NCBI RefSeq assembly: GCF_015832195.1
Contig: NC_052017.1
Location: 72,851,801-72,915,800, forward strand
Source: Motacilla alba alba
Taxonomy: Eukaryota; Chordata; Aves; Passeriformes; Motacillidae
Reading direction: 5' to 3'
Length of the DNA: 64,000 bases
A model generated the notes under the pieces. It saw only the letters and a program-made list of their open reading frames with translations. It did not search any database and had not been told where the DNA came from. Within the stretch, counting starts at the first letter, position 1. Each line of letters opens with the position of its first letter. Shown in pieces: positions 11,701-22,960 of this stretch. A program made the translations under genes and the position numbers.

Positions 11701-14102
11701 ATGTGTCAGCAGTTCTATTAAGTATTATTCACTCTACAGCTGTCATGGAGATGTTGTGGCAGAAATGCCATGCTGATATTTTTCTTAATATTATGAGGTT
11801 TCCTGACAGAACCCAAAATCATTTAAAGACACACATGATATAGAAATAAACCTATGAGTCTGGCATATAAACAAACCTGAGTATTCTTGAAGGCATTAGC
11901 CTAACATAAATATTGGCTGTTGTCATTCATGAATTTGGTCTAAAGTAGTGTTTAGGCCAGATGCAGCAGAATATTTCATATTTTACATGATTTTTTATAT
12001 ATTCTCCTTCCACCTCAGATATAAAACATTAAAACATAAAAATAAGACTGCTTCCAACATACAATAATCACTGCTGTATTTAGTCAGCTTTTGAATAAAA
12101 CCAAACCAAAAAAAAAAAAAACCAACAACCCCTGTAATTCTTTTTATAGTACTATATTACTATATTCCATGAGATTTCAAGGTAGAGTTGATTGATCTTG
12201 CTCTAACAGAGATCTTGTGTGCCTTATGAGTGGAAAGCTTCTGGTACAAAATCTCTGGTGAGAAATAAATAATGTGGAACATGTAGGTGACATTTTACAA
12301 GGTCAGGTTTCCAACCTGTTACTATAATTTAAAAGGTAATTCCTCCACTCTTTTCTATTCATTGCTGTTTGGCTATTGCAAATGTTCTCACATGTGAAAT
12401 TAATTCACACTTGCCCTTTATTTGAAAATAAAAAAATGAAGGGAAAATAATAGCCATATACTGGAAATTTCAAAGCTGCTTCTTCTATTACACACACTCA
12501 GATAAGGCAGGAGTAAATCCAAAGTAATCTATACAGTGACATTGGTATGAGCAATATGTTGTCAACTAAATAAAAAACTGGAAATGCATTTTCAAAAAAA
12601 TGCATAATTAATATAAAAATTTATTTAAAAAAAAACAAAAACAAAATTCTATTTATTCTATAGTGAAGTTTCTCTTTTAGGCAAAAGTTTTGTCTTGACA
12701 AGAAAATATACCTGTGAAGAACTCTCCTCCAGTTCAGTGAAATACTTACATCATGACTTTGCATCTTCTCAGTGAGCAAGGATTGAATTCCCAGGAGTGG
12801 GAGCATTGCCCCAGGCTCTGTCATCAGCCTTCAATGATGGTCCTCTGAGTATCACCAGACTGGGAGGTCTGAGAAGTGTTTCCCCCAGGGAGAGGTGTTG
12901 GTGCCCAGAAGAAGTTCGAAGGGCCTCACTTGGAAACACTGTTAATAGGGTTGTAAGTTGTTTGGCATTAGTTAGCAGTAAAATTCCACCCTAGCTCCAG
13001 TTCAGATCAGTACTTACTGGAATTTTCCTTGAACAGTCCAGTAACCATAATATTATCTTGAAACATCCAGAAGTCTACTGATTATTTTTTGGCCCTAGTG
13101 AGGTCAATGATAACAGTCCTTATTTTCCCCCCCGGTCTAAATACATGAGACAGTTGATATAAAGATGGAACTATCCGATGACAACAAGCATGTATCACGC
13201 TGGCCCAACTCAGCAAGATCATGAAAGAACCTGCAAATTACTGCTTTTGAAAATCCTAGATCAAAATGGCATGGGAAATTTGGGGAATATGTAAATAAGA
13301 ATTTTCATTTCTCACTAATGTGTTTCCTTGGAAAAACTATGAAATACTCAACATTTTTTCAAAATACAAATTCTTTGGCCTCAAAAACACAAATGAGGCA
13401 ATCTCTCTATCTTTATTCCCCCTAGTATTAACAGATTTCATTTTTGTACTCCTCAGATATATCCAGTTCAATTGAATCAGTCTTCAAATTCAGACAGGAA
13501 AAACATACCATCTTCAGAATTTTACACAGCAAGTACAAGGGTTTTCTGACATAAGCTTAAGCTGTAAAAAAATAGCTTTGAAACAAAAGCATATTGAAGT
13601 TCAATGATTCTTGGACTAGCATATTCACTTCTAAACTGAAAAAAAAAAAAAAACCCAAACATTTAAAAAGTCAAAATAAAGCAAAACAAACTCTAAATAA
13701 GGGAAGGGGGAAAAAACCTCAATAAACTGGAATGGTCTATGTGCTGTAGGATTTGTGAGTTTCCACTAGTGAGTGCTAAAGGAGAGAATAATGTACACTT
13801 GCTATTGAAATGTTGATACTAATATTCCTGAAGGTAACTCTCTCCCATTGTACTGTTCCAGCATTCCCACTGCTTTGTCTCTTTTGTGTTAGCAAGAAAA
13901 AATCTAAAGTAAAATGCAAACGGATAAGACCCTGATTCTTCATGGAAAGAAACCAGGTGAGAAAATGGTAGCACCATTCAGAGAAGAAACTAAACAGGGA
14001 AGAACTGTCCACAGTCAAAAAAGTAAAGAGTAAGAAAAGAGATAGAGAATATCTTGTGTCTTTGGGCACAGAAACCTCCTCTCTCCCAACAACAAAACAG
14101 CC

Positions 14103-14118
14103 TTTTTTTTTTTTTTTT
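14103..14118. repeat. 16-base T homopolymer
   Basis: Uninterrupted T run. On the minus strand it would be a poly(A), but nothing resembling a processed transcript lies beside it. Confidence 0.9.
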
Positions 14119-16299
14119 CGTGATGAAATTCAGCTCTTTTTACTGGAATTGAAAACACAAGGGAGAGGGCAATTTGTGTTTTTGTTCCTCACTGTGTAAA
14201 AGACCCTGTCTAGTCTATTAAAGTAATTTAGAAATAATTCTTCCTATTATGAAGTATTCTTCCTAGACTGCCACTAGTAGTAAATGTCAGAGTTCCGCTT
14301 ACTGTCCTTGACAAGAAACACACCACTGAGTGATAAAGAGACATGCAGTAGTTATTCTTTTTTTTAAGATGACAAAATTAGAGTCCTTTGTAAAGGTAAT
14401 TCAAAGTACCAAAAAAGTAACAAAAAAATCAGTAATTCAAAGCCTGAAAAAGCCTGATACAGCTCTAGATCCAGGTGGACAGACAGATGCAAATGAATTT
14501 ATAAATAATTAGAATAAAGATACAAAGAACATAGGACTAAAGGTGTAAGTGGAAATAATTTATATTTCTTCTTTCACAAAAATTCCCATTGAAGTCAGTT
14601 ATAATATGTAGTTTGGTGCTTGTGACACATCATTTATTTATAATTCAGGATTAAATGGTGAGGAAATCACAGAAATTATCTCATGTGATTCTCTCCAGAA
14701 GAGATTTAAAAGCTAGTCACAACAACATAAAAGGGAACAGTCTAATTGAAGACTTAACATGATTAGATTTTAAGATCAATTAGGCAAAAGAAATGGGCTA
14801 TTTTTCCACAATGAAAGAGCCAATCTAGAAGGTGCAAAGATTCTGTCCTTCAGTATTTTTGCTTTTTCCAATATAAAATCTATTTTTTTAATAGATTTGC
14901 ATTTCAGATCCATCTGGCAAGAAACAAGCATGGCAGAATCTGTAACCTAAGAATAATTTCCACTCAAATAGGTGGAACAGTTTGTTTTACAATGTTAATC
15001 TGCTGTCCCTGTTTAACTTCTCTTTCATGTTGAGACTTGACTGTTTATATATAAGACCAAAGGAGCTTTTGACTTTTGCGACAATTGTATAGAGTTCCAT
15101 ATTGGCAGTATAGTCTGTAGATACTGCCAGGGGATGGCCCTTCCTGTTTCTCTTCACCCATCTGTCTCCTTTTCCTAAGACATCATGGACTTGTTTTCTG
15201 AGTGTAAAGGAAGATGAAGTATTTTGCACTTTCTTTAGTGATTGTGGAAGACCCGTAAGTTAAGGCTCCCAAGATTCTTCACAGATACTCCAGGTTTTGA
15301 CCACTGCCTGGTATCTACATCAGGATTCATAGAGCCAAGGATACCAACCACAGACTAGTGAAGGCACACAGCAGTTACCAAAGCAGTTTGATGTTGCCAT
15401 TCCTGGTGTAAAATATAAAATTCCAAAACATTCAAGAAAGGGTAAATAAACAAGAGGGTGAAAAGCTGGCAATATCTGAAGCATTTAATACAAAAATGTA
15501 ATTTGTTACAGAAAGATGTAATTTGAAACAATCTGCTTGGAAACTTAAAAAGTATCTGTATGTAAAACATTCATGTAATAATACCAGTAATAGTATTTTT
15601 ATTCCCAAAATTATGATTACACAGAAGCAGGATGCAAACAGAATTTCTTCCCATTGAAAAAGAAAAATAAATACCAAAAACCAACTTTGATTCTCATTCT
15701 GTGTGTTTGTAGTTGATTTTCATCTTCATTTCTTCCTCCCTCACTTTCTCTTTTAGAACAAAATAATAAGAGGAAATCTTACACTCATTTATATGTCCAA
15801 GTCAGTTTCTTTGACAGTGAAGCTGTATTAAAAGGTCATTTGTGTATCCTTGTATTTGAAATGTAGACAATTGTTGATCGAAATACATAGAAATAGTTCT
15901 TTGTAAAGCACCAGCTAATATTTCCTCCAATGACTTCTGGATTACTCACTATTTCTGCTTTTATAAAAGCAGAAGCATAAAGACTAATGAGCCGCTGATA
16001 CTTGAATAATACAGCCTGGTGGGACAGAATCAATGGTAGCTTAATCCTTATTGCTTCCTACTGCATGTGCTGCCTAAAGCAGCCTGAGAACAGCCTTGAA
16101 GCAGCTGCAGAGATTATGTACTTTTGAACTGAGCAGAGTAACCTTCTCCATCTCTGCTGAGAATTTAAATTTTCATTTAGTAGCAGAGTTATTACTTTCC
16201 TTATACTTTAATGTTCAAAAGAATTAAAAAATTAACTCACTATTTGAATTAGTCCCAAAAAACTTGATTCAAAATAATAGACCTGTAAGTGCATCAAGG

Positions 16300-16515
16300 A
16301 AAATACAGGTTGGATATTAGGAAGAAATATTTTTACAGAAAGAGTGATAAAGTATTGGAATGGTCTGCCTGGGGAGGTATGGAGTAACCATCTCTGGATG
16401 TGTTCGAGAAAAGACTGGATATGGCGTTCAGTGCTATGGTTTAGTTGAGGTGTTAGGGCAGGTGTTAGGGCATGGATTGGACTCGATGATCTTCAACATC
16501 TCTTCCAACCTACTA
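16300..16515 (+). mobile_element. CR1 LINE 3' fragment
   Basis: Short 3' end of CR1 with 'caggttggatattaggaaga', 'attggaatggtctgcctgg', 'gactggatatggcgttcag' and 'gattggactcgatgatctt' segments, ending with 'tcttccaacct'. The usual ATTCTATG tail is replaced by an A run at about 16514-16524. The insert is strongly 5'-truncated and non-coding. It is only moderately diverged from the CR1 consensus as I remember it. Confidence 0.93.
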
Positions 16516-18025
16516 AAAAAAAAATCTGCAGATCTGCATTCAGAATTTAAAAACACATATATAGTACTAGAGATAGGAAGAATCAGATGGTAAAAAGCTT
16601 TAGTAGCATGAAGGAAGAATTGCAGTTTTCAAAATATGGTGAGAGTTTTGTGGTTTTTTATTAAATGAAAGCAGTTTTTGTGAAGAAAACCAGCATAATT
16701 TTTTAAAAAGTGAAGTCTTACAATTTTTAATGCACAATAAAACATTACACAGCTTCCTCATTTCAGGTAATTAGTGGAATGTGTCTCTTTTTTTTTTCTT
16801 TTTTTTTGGTGTCTATCCTTTAAGATTAGAAAATTTTAACCAGCTACACTTCAGCTTCACCTATTTAGTACAGACCAAGGTAGTATAGGTGTCTAAAAAT
16901 CACAGCAAAATCATGGGGAAATGCTTATGGGATTTAAGGAATTGAATAAAAGTCTTAAAATGGTTTTGCTTATAAAATTTTCCAAAATGTTCACAGTTTG
17001 GTAGGATATTATCTTAAATCTACCTTGAAAGCAGAAACCATATATAAATCTTCATCTTTTCTGTTTGTTTTAAATGCTGAATATGACATAAGGAGCTCAG
17101 GACTATGTGCTCTGTGATGAGTTCCACGTCTATCTTTGGGTGAATGCATGAGCTTTTTTTCAAGGAAACATTACTCAGTATAAATATTTTTTTTAAATGT
17201 CATCATTTGAATAATCTTCATTTTCATTATATTCTGCCTCTAGGTCTCTTTTCCTTGTTAGATTAACTCAGCTATTCACACTGTAAAGCTATCAGTTGTG
17301 CCATATGAAAGTACTTTGCAAACCTCCCCTAATTGCTTTTGTAAATGTCACACCTTTCTGCAGAGTATCTTTTTACCTAAAGCAAATATTTCATTTTGAT
17401 CAGTCATGCTTTACCCACTGCAAATTTCAGTGAGCTTATGGCTGTTGGACATAAATGTGAAAATAGTTTTGTTCTGAGTTCTTGCTGAGTGTCTTTAAGA
17501 CATGTTAAAATATGCCCTTTGTTCATTAAACCAACTGGAAGGCTAGGGATTGCTTACAGAAGTATTTCAATATTGTTATTGTGTTTTGAACCTCTAAAAG
17601 GTAACTAATCCATTACAAGCCTGTAAAATAGCAATTAAGTCATGCTAGCATCTGCAAAGTGCTCTCTCTTCCTTATCCCTGCCATTTCAGTTCAAGAAGG
17701 GCACATGACCTTTTCAGTTAGAGTTCAATTAGCAGTTTCTGGAAGATATTTATCTATTTGGAGTGTGTTATATACAAAAGTCATGACGAAAAGATGAAAA
17801 GTCATGACGAAAAGTCATCTTTTCACTCAACAAACCACCATTATTAATAAACCAAGACATTCTATCTGTCTTGATTATGTTTATGCTTTTGGCTGGTTCT
17901 TTACTTACCTTCTTCTTTACTTTCTGAAGGTAGCAGTGAATGAATTTCACACTGTTTAGTGAAATTCCATACTGACTAGTGAAACAGCCAGGAGACTGTC
18001 ACAATTAAATAATTCAGACTCAATT
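16516..18025. other. Unique AT-rich DNA
   Basis: No gene or interspersed repeat recognised. It holds T-rich tracts at about 16790-16807 and a small tandem/inverted repeat at 17776-17823, listed separately. Confidence 0.5.
17776..17823. repeat. 21-bp tandem duplication with hairpin arms
   Basis: Two copies with a 21-bp period start at 17776 and 17797, each containing the 8-bp palindrome GTCATGAC. The arms AAAAGATGA (17789-17797) and TCATCTTTT (17815-17823) are perfect inverted repeats with a 17-bp loop. Confidence 0.85.
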
Positions 18026-18781
18026 TGTGCAGCACCTATGGTGACAGGATCACGGTTTGGCCACTGGCTGGGATCCGGACCACCAGAAGCAGCCAATAAA
18101 TGTGGACCCACGCTGAAGGATCTGGACAAAAGAAAAAGAAGGGCTCTATGCTTGTTTCTCCGAGCTGCCTTTATTTCTTTCCCACTCAGAAGTGGTGCCG
18201 GGGCGGCGTCGCGTAGAATTGGTGGTGCTGCCATACGGGTGTTATTATTTCCTATGGCGGGAGCAGCATGAGCAGGAGCAGCAGCACGGGTGGCGGCGGG
18301 GCTTTCCTGTTGCTGGAGGGGGACAACTGATGTCACACCGCGTGAGCGTTCTTCTGTCTCGCTGCGGAGGGGCGCACTGAGGCCACTGACCTCTGAGCTA
18401 TGCCGGGCAGGATGTAGGAACAGGGTGACTCGAAGGGGAACAGCAGCAAAAGAGCAGGGAAACAGAGAAAACCAGCGGATTTTATGGAGGGGGGTGGAAT
18501 CCCAGGAGGGGACTGTCTGGTTAATCAGGAGGGGTCTGGGGTGGCAAATGTAATCATAACCTGGAGCGGGAAAGGCACAGACCAATGGCAGAAAGGAAAA
18601 ATCATAACTGACAGGGAATTCTCTGGATAAAGAGGAGTAACAAGTCATGACAGACAATCTACAAGGGCAGGACTTTTGAGGATAGACAGGGAAAAATCTG
18701 CAATTATTCTGCCATGGCAAGACAGGGGGTAAACAACTTTAAACATAGACTAAACATGTTCTTCAAACCCCCACTGCTACA
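18026..18781 (-). mobile_element. GC-rich LTR-like element, minus strand
   Basis: On the minus strand the element reads TGTAGCAGTGGG... to ...GTGCTGCACA (about 756 bp), with LTR-like TG...CA ends. It has a TATA-like box (CCATAAAATC, around 18480-18487) about 310 bp before an AATAAA signal (complement at 18170-18175), which fits U3-R-U5 order. The R/U5 part is CpG-rich, unlike the AT-rich surroundings. I saw no clear target-site duplication. The right border could lie further out, near 18849, where the TGAAGA/GCGGCA-containing motif of 18781 is partly repeated. A 254-codon minus-strand frame (17956-18720) crosses the element but has no viral or host domain and is explained by the GC-rich composition. 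Family not identified; probably an endogenous retrovirus solo LTR. Confidence 0.7.
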
Positions 18782-21700
18782 GGCAGAGAGAGACCAAATA
18801 TCTTCAAAACCCCACTGCGGCACTGCGGCAAAGCCCAGACAAATTCACAACTTCTGTCATGGCCTGTGGCTGTAGGCAGCATCTATGGTAGACATTTGTT
18901 CCTCTTAGACACTGATGGAAGGGGGAAAGAAACTGACACAGGAAGAGGGTTTGGGATGATCCTTGGTGTATTTTGATACTGAGACAGTGAGATGTGTCAC
19001 TTCTCATTGAAGTTTCAGTGCTCACTTAGTTAATTTGTGCTTTCCTCCAATTTAATAGGAGTTCCATTTAAAGGCAGAGTAGATCTTGAAATGGTCTCTT
19101 TTGTTCATATAAGATATATTTTCTTCTAAGCATCCATGCACAATATTTTGCTATACAGTCTCTGAGCCATGTAAGACACCCTATTTCAGAGCAATAGGAA
19201 TTCTTTGGTATTTCATCAGATTCCACACTTTTAGTCCTTCTATTCTGATATGAACATAATGTCAAAATTATTCACTACTATTTTGTATTCTTAATTGCTA
19301 ATTTGCTTTTGATGCTTTTCAGCATCAATGAAATTACAGTTAAGATAGGAACTACTAAGCTAGTGAGTTCACCTTTATAACTAAAATGATTGGTCAGAAA
19401 TTCTGTTTGTTACCTACAATTGCCACTTGAAAATGTGATAGGAGATAGAATTTGGAAGATGAAAAAATAAACGCAATCCTAAATACAGTAAAAGGAAATC
19501 TGATAGTTTCTATAGATTTTTAAATGGAGACATTTTTCTGTGACAATTATGAAGTGTTACAATTTTTTTTTGCTGTTATTTATGCGATATTTTAAAATTA
19601 AAAGTCAATGTCCTGAAAATGTTTAAGTGAGAAATTTCAAACATTTCAAGATATTTTTGTAGAAACATTTTCAAAAGGAAATTTCACCAAACCCAGGTCA
19701 CATATTATTTTTTGTTCCAGTGAACCTGAAGACTTTAATTGCTAGTTTTACTTCACTTTTGCTATACCATACTTTACAAAAAAATATTTAAAGATGCTGT
19801 CTATTTTTTATTCTATACTAATACTCTGAAAAGTGAATGCTTAAACTTAAGACATGATGTAAAATCATGAAAATATATTATATTACTTGATATCTTAGTA
19901 CCAATGGAAAAACAATTTACTACCATTGTCATACCAAATATATATTTCGGAAGATTAATTTCCATTGCTTTTTCTACTGAACTATTCTGTGTGAAAAATA
20001 CACCAATACCTGCCTTTCTACCAATATATACACATATATTCATATTAAGTATAATTTTACATGTCTTTTTCACACTCTAACATTCTACCTGTGTACAACG
20101 TGTTGTACTTTTGTATTTTTAGGTAAATGGTACAAAGGCTTTTCTGAAGTAATTTGGTTTCTTAAACTCATCCATGCATTATTGTCACACATTTCTTCCA
20201 GGAAGTTTAATGAGGCAACATTTTTATCATTGAGAATTTTCCAGTTATAGAGTTTGTAAATATTCATGTACCTCTTTTTCTGTATGTTTTTCCACAATAG
20301 TCTGAAATGCAAGCATTCAATTACAAAGATATGTGAGTCATATGTCTTTGCCTTACGTACACTATTTGCTGATTTTGATTTTTACTGCACTTTTTGTTTC
20401 TGTTAAACTATTGGGTTTTTTCCTGAGTGTCTCATGGCTTATACAGGTATCACATTTTATTGGAATGGTTTTCAGGTTATTGGCTTCAAAGACGTATGGA
20501 ATTTTCTCATAAATGTCTGTCCTTTCCGAAGTCTCTCATACTTTCCTCTTTATTGCAATTCCGGCTGTGTCCCCAGACCATACGTTCTGAAGATATCTCT
20601 GAAACTATTCTTCAAGTTCCACTTTTTTCCCTGTTGAGACAAATCTTGTTGCTCTTTTCTCTTCATTCATTTCTATTTTACATTTTATCTGGAAATTCAC
20701 TTCACTGAAAAGTTTTTACAGACCTGAAAGGAAAACAAGCTAGTACTTGTACAATATTTTACAAGGTCTGTAGTGATATCCAGGGGAAAAACAGCCCCCA
20801 ACAGTGGCTTTACTCATCTCCTTTAATAATGGGTTTCAATTCAGGTGTAATTTTTATGTATCTTGAAGAACCTTTTAAAATCAATTACACAATTCCTCAG
20901 CAGTTCTTTTCCTTGACCTAAGCATAAAATGCAGTGAAATGTTTGAGGAGGCAGTTCAGTGTTAGCAATATTTTATAATAGTTTTATATCTTGTGTTTGG
21001 ATCTTCTATTTAAAGATAAGTGAAATCCTGGAACCAAAAGATGATAAAAAGGATGATTAAATGGTAACTTTATTCTCTGGAACAGCAATATTCTACCCAT
21101 GGCGCACATAGCTGAATTTATAGCATGAGGGCAGAAATGGCTTTGGATTATAAATTATTAGTGGGGGTTTGTAGCACCTTTTCTACCAAGAGTCACTGGC
21201 TCAATGCAATAACCAGAAGTCAGTAAGTTTGATTTTGTGAAAGTATTTTTCTGAAAATACAATTAAGACCAGAATTCTCCAAATGTCAGAGGTGGAACAG
21301 CTGAAAGGGATATAGGTTCCCTTCATTCATTCATTCATTCATTCATTCATTCATATTCATTCCTTGCATGAATAGAATTTTGCAGATGATGATGATTTGA
21401 GTTCTCAAAATGCAACTAATTCTTTGGACAAAAGCAACAAAGAGAAGGGACAAAGAGTGCAACTGTTGCAACATTTTTGCTACTGAGAAGCATCTAAGGG
21501 TCCTTCAGACCCTTATGTACCTAAAATTCTTTCAGGCAGCCCCATTCTCTTATCAATTGGTCCTGAAACGTATGAGCATAAATAAAAACTTGCCATGCAG
21601 AGTTTCTGCAAGTCACCTTTCTAGCAGACAGCAGAGTGAGAAAGAAAATGAAATTATGAAGGGATCATTCACACAGAGGTAAGGTCCAAAAAAGTATGAG

Positions 21701-22663
21701 TTTTTGTACAGTAACTTACATAAATGTACGTAAAATTATATTCACATTGATTTTAATAGTGTTCTATATGAAAAAGTCTCCTCCAAAAATAAAATCCCCA
21801 ATGAACTTGGATGCTAACAAATCAAGCATGAATTTAGCATTGTGTAAGATTCTAAGCTTATAGATGAAAAAATTGTGCATAATCTAAAAACAGATGCTGC
21901 TATGACTGCTTTAAAGTCTGAGAGTTTCAGCAGCAGATAATGTGACATAAAGTCTCATGCCACTTATTTATATGGGTTTTTTTTCAAAAGTTTTGCATTA
22001 CAGTATATGAAAAGAGTATATTTAGTATTTTTATTCAGTCATAAAAATCTGAGCACATGCTTTGATATATTGGAGGAGCTTTTTTTTTTTTGTTTGTTTT
22101 GTTCAAATAATTATAATTTATTTTTCAAACTGGAAGCAGAACCAGAGAAGTTTTTTATTTATATTTTGAAGTCAATTCTTGAAAGTAAAACTACTTAAAT
22201 CTCAATTTTTTTAGAAAAAAATCCTGAAAGATTGGATTTTGCATTACAAAGGGAATTAATTTCAAAAACTGAAACCAAAAGAATAATGCATGCTTTTATT
22301 TTAGTTTAGTTTATTTTATTTTCTGTTTTTGTTTTTATGTTTGATCATTTGTTTAATAGTTTGTTCATTTGTTTCATAGTTCTACATTCAAGAAACCTAA
22401 GAAAGACTTGGATGAATATGAAGTAATTTTATGACAAAAATAATTGTAAGATTAAATACTAGTAATTGTGATGTTTAACTGCTGTTTATTAGATTAAGAG
22501 CCAAAAGGATCAAAGGGATCAAAGTGCAATAGCTGCATTAAGGCACCTTCACTAAAAACTCTTTTCCACCTTGTTCTTTCCTATTTCTCACATCTGGGTG
22601 AAAAGATTGTGATTGCATATCTGCATAACCACACACATGAAAACACACACACAAATATATATA
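18782..22663. other. Unique AT-rich DNA
   Basis: Apart from a possible extension of the preceding LTR (to about 18849) and an ATTC microsatellite at 21321-21352, no repeat, RNA or gene is recognised. Open frames are short and low in complexity. Confidence 0.5.
21321..21352. repeat. (TTCA)n microsatellite
   Basis: About eight consecutive TTCA units, then an interrupted ATTCAT continuation to about 21361. Confidence 0.93.
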
Positions 22664-22808
22664 TTGCTCAGCTGATCAGAGCATGGTGCTAACAACACCA
22701 CAGTTGGGGGCTCAAACCCTGTATGGGCCAGTCCAACATAAGAGTTGGACTTAATGATTTTTGTGGGTCCCTTCCAACTCAGAATATGTTGTGTATTATT
22801 CTATGTCT
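22664..22808 (+). mobile_element. tRNA-Ile-headed, CR1-tailed SINE (TguSINE1-like)
   Basis: The head (22666-22730) matches most of a tRNA-Ile body: GCTCAG (A box region), GGTGCTAACAACACC (anticodon stem-loop), a decayed B box GGCTCAAACCC at 22709-22719 and the 3' acceptor-like GGGCCA. The first bases of the tRNA are missing or merged with an AT repeat. The tail (22741-22808) is CR1-like: GAGTTGGACTTAATGATTTT, then GGGTCCCTTCCAACTCAG and a decayed ATTCTATG end. This head-plus-tail layout is what I remember for zebra finch TguSINE1, which is moved by CR1 machinery. It is not a functional tRNA gene because it lacks the 5' acceptor strand. Confidence 0.88.
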
Positions 22809-22819
22809 GATTTTCCTGC

Positions 22820-22960
22820 TGTGAGAGACTGGAATGTTACTAGTCGATGACTCAAAACAGTCGACCATTTGCAGAGGTGGCAGGGTGCTTTGCCAGGGTT
22901 TGTACCACCCTCCCTCCCCCCAAAAACCAAAGGGGAGGAGGAGAGGTTTTGGATGTGTAG
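22820..22960. repeat. Unclassified interspersed repeat (copy 1)
   Basis: The stretch beginning TGTGAGAGACTG at 22820 and running through ATGACTC to GACCATTTGCA (about 22872) matches the reverse complement of 31505-31558 closely. Even the flanking CTGC just outside is shared. After about 55 bp the similarity fades. The following 350 bp (to about 23310) is purine-rich and of different composition from its surroundings, so the element may be longer and strongly diverged. TG at the start is compatible with an LTR edge, but I see no poly(A) signal in the matching orientation. Confidence 0.6.

Larger units (their letters stand above)
8143..16299. other. Unique AT-rich DNA with homopolymer runs
   Basis: No recognised interspersed repeat or gene. 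Simple features seen: a TGAAC-rich patch (8671-8709), a C run (about 9160-9167), a (CAAAA)n-like patch (about 11209-11230), A runs near 12108 and 13640, and a 16-T run (14103-14118). The interval 12780-13010 is richer in G and C and has a 65-codon open frame with no recognised domain. I regard it as non-coding unless homology shows otherwise. Confidence 0.5.

Noticed and set aside
17956..18720. 254-codon minus-strand open frame, the longest in the window
   Set aside because: It runs across an LTR-like element from U3 into U5, crosses its TATA-like and poly(A) regions, and has no domain. GC-rich composition explains the lack of stops.
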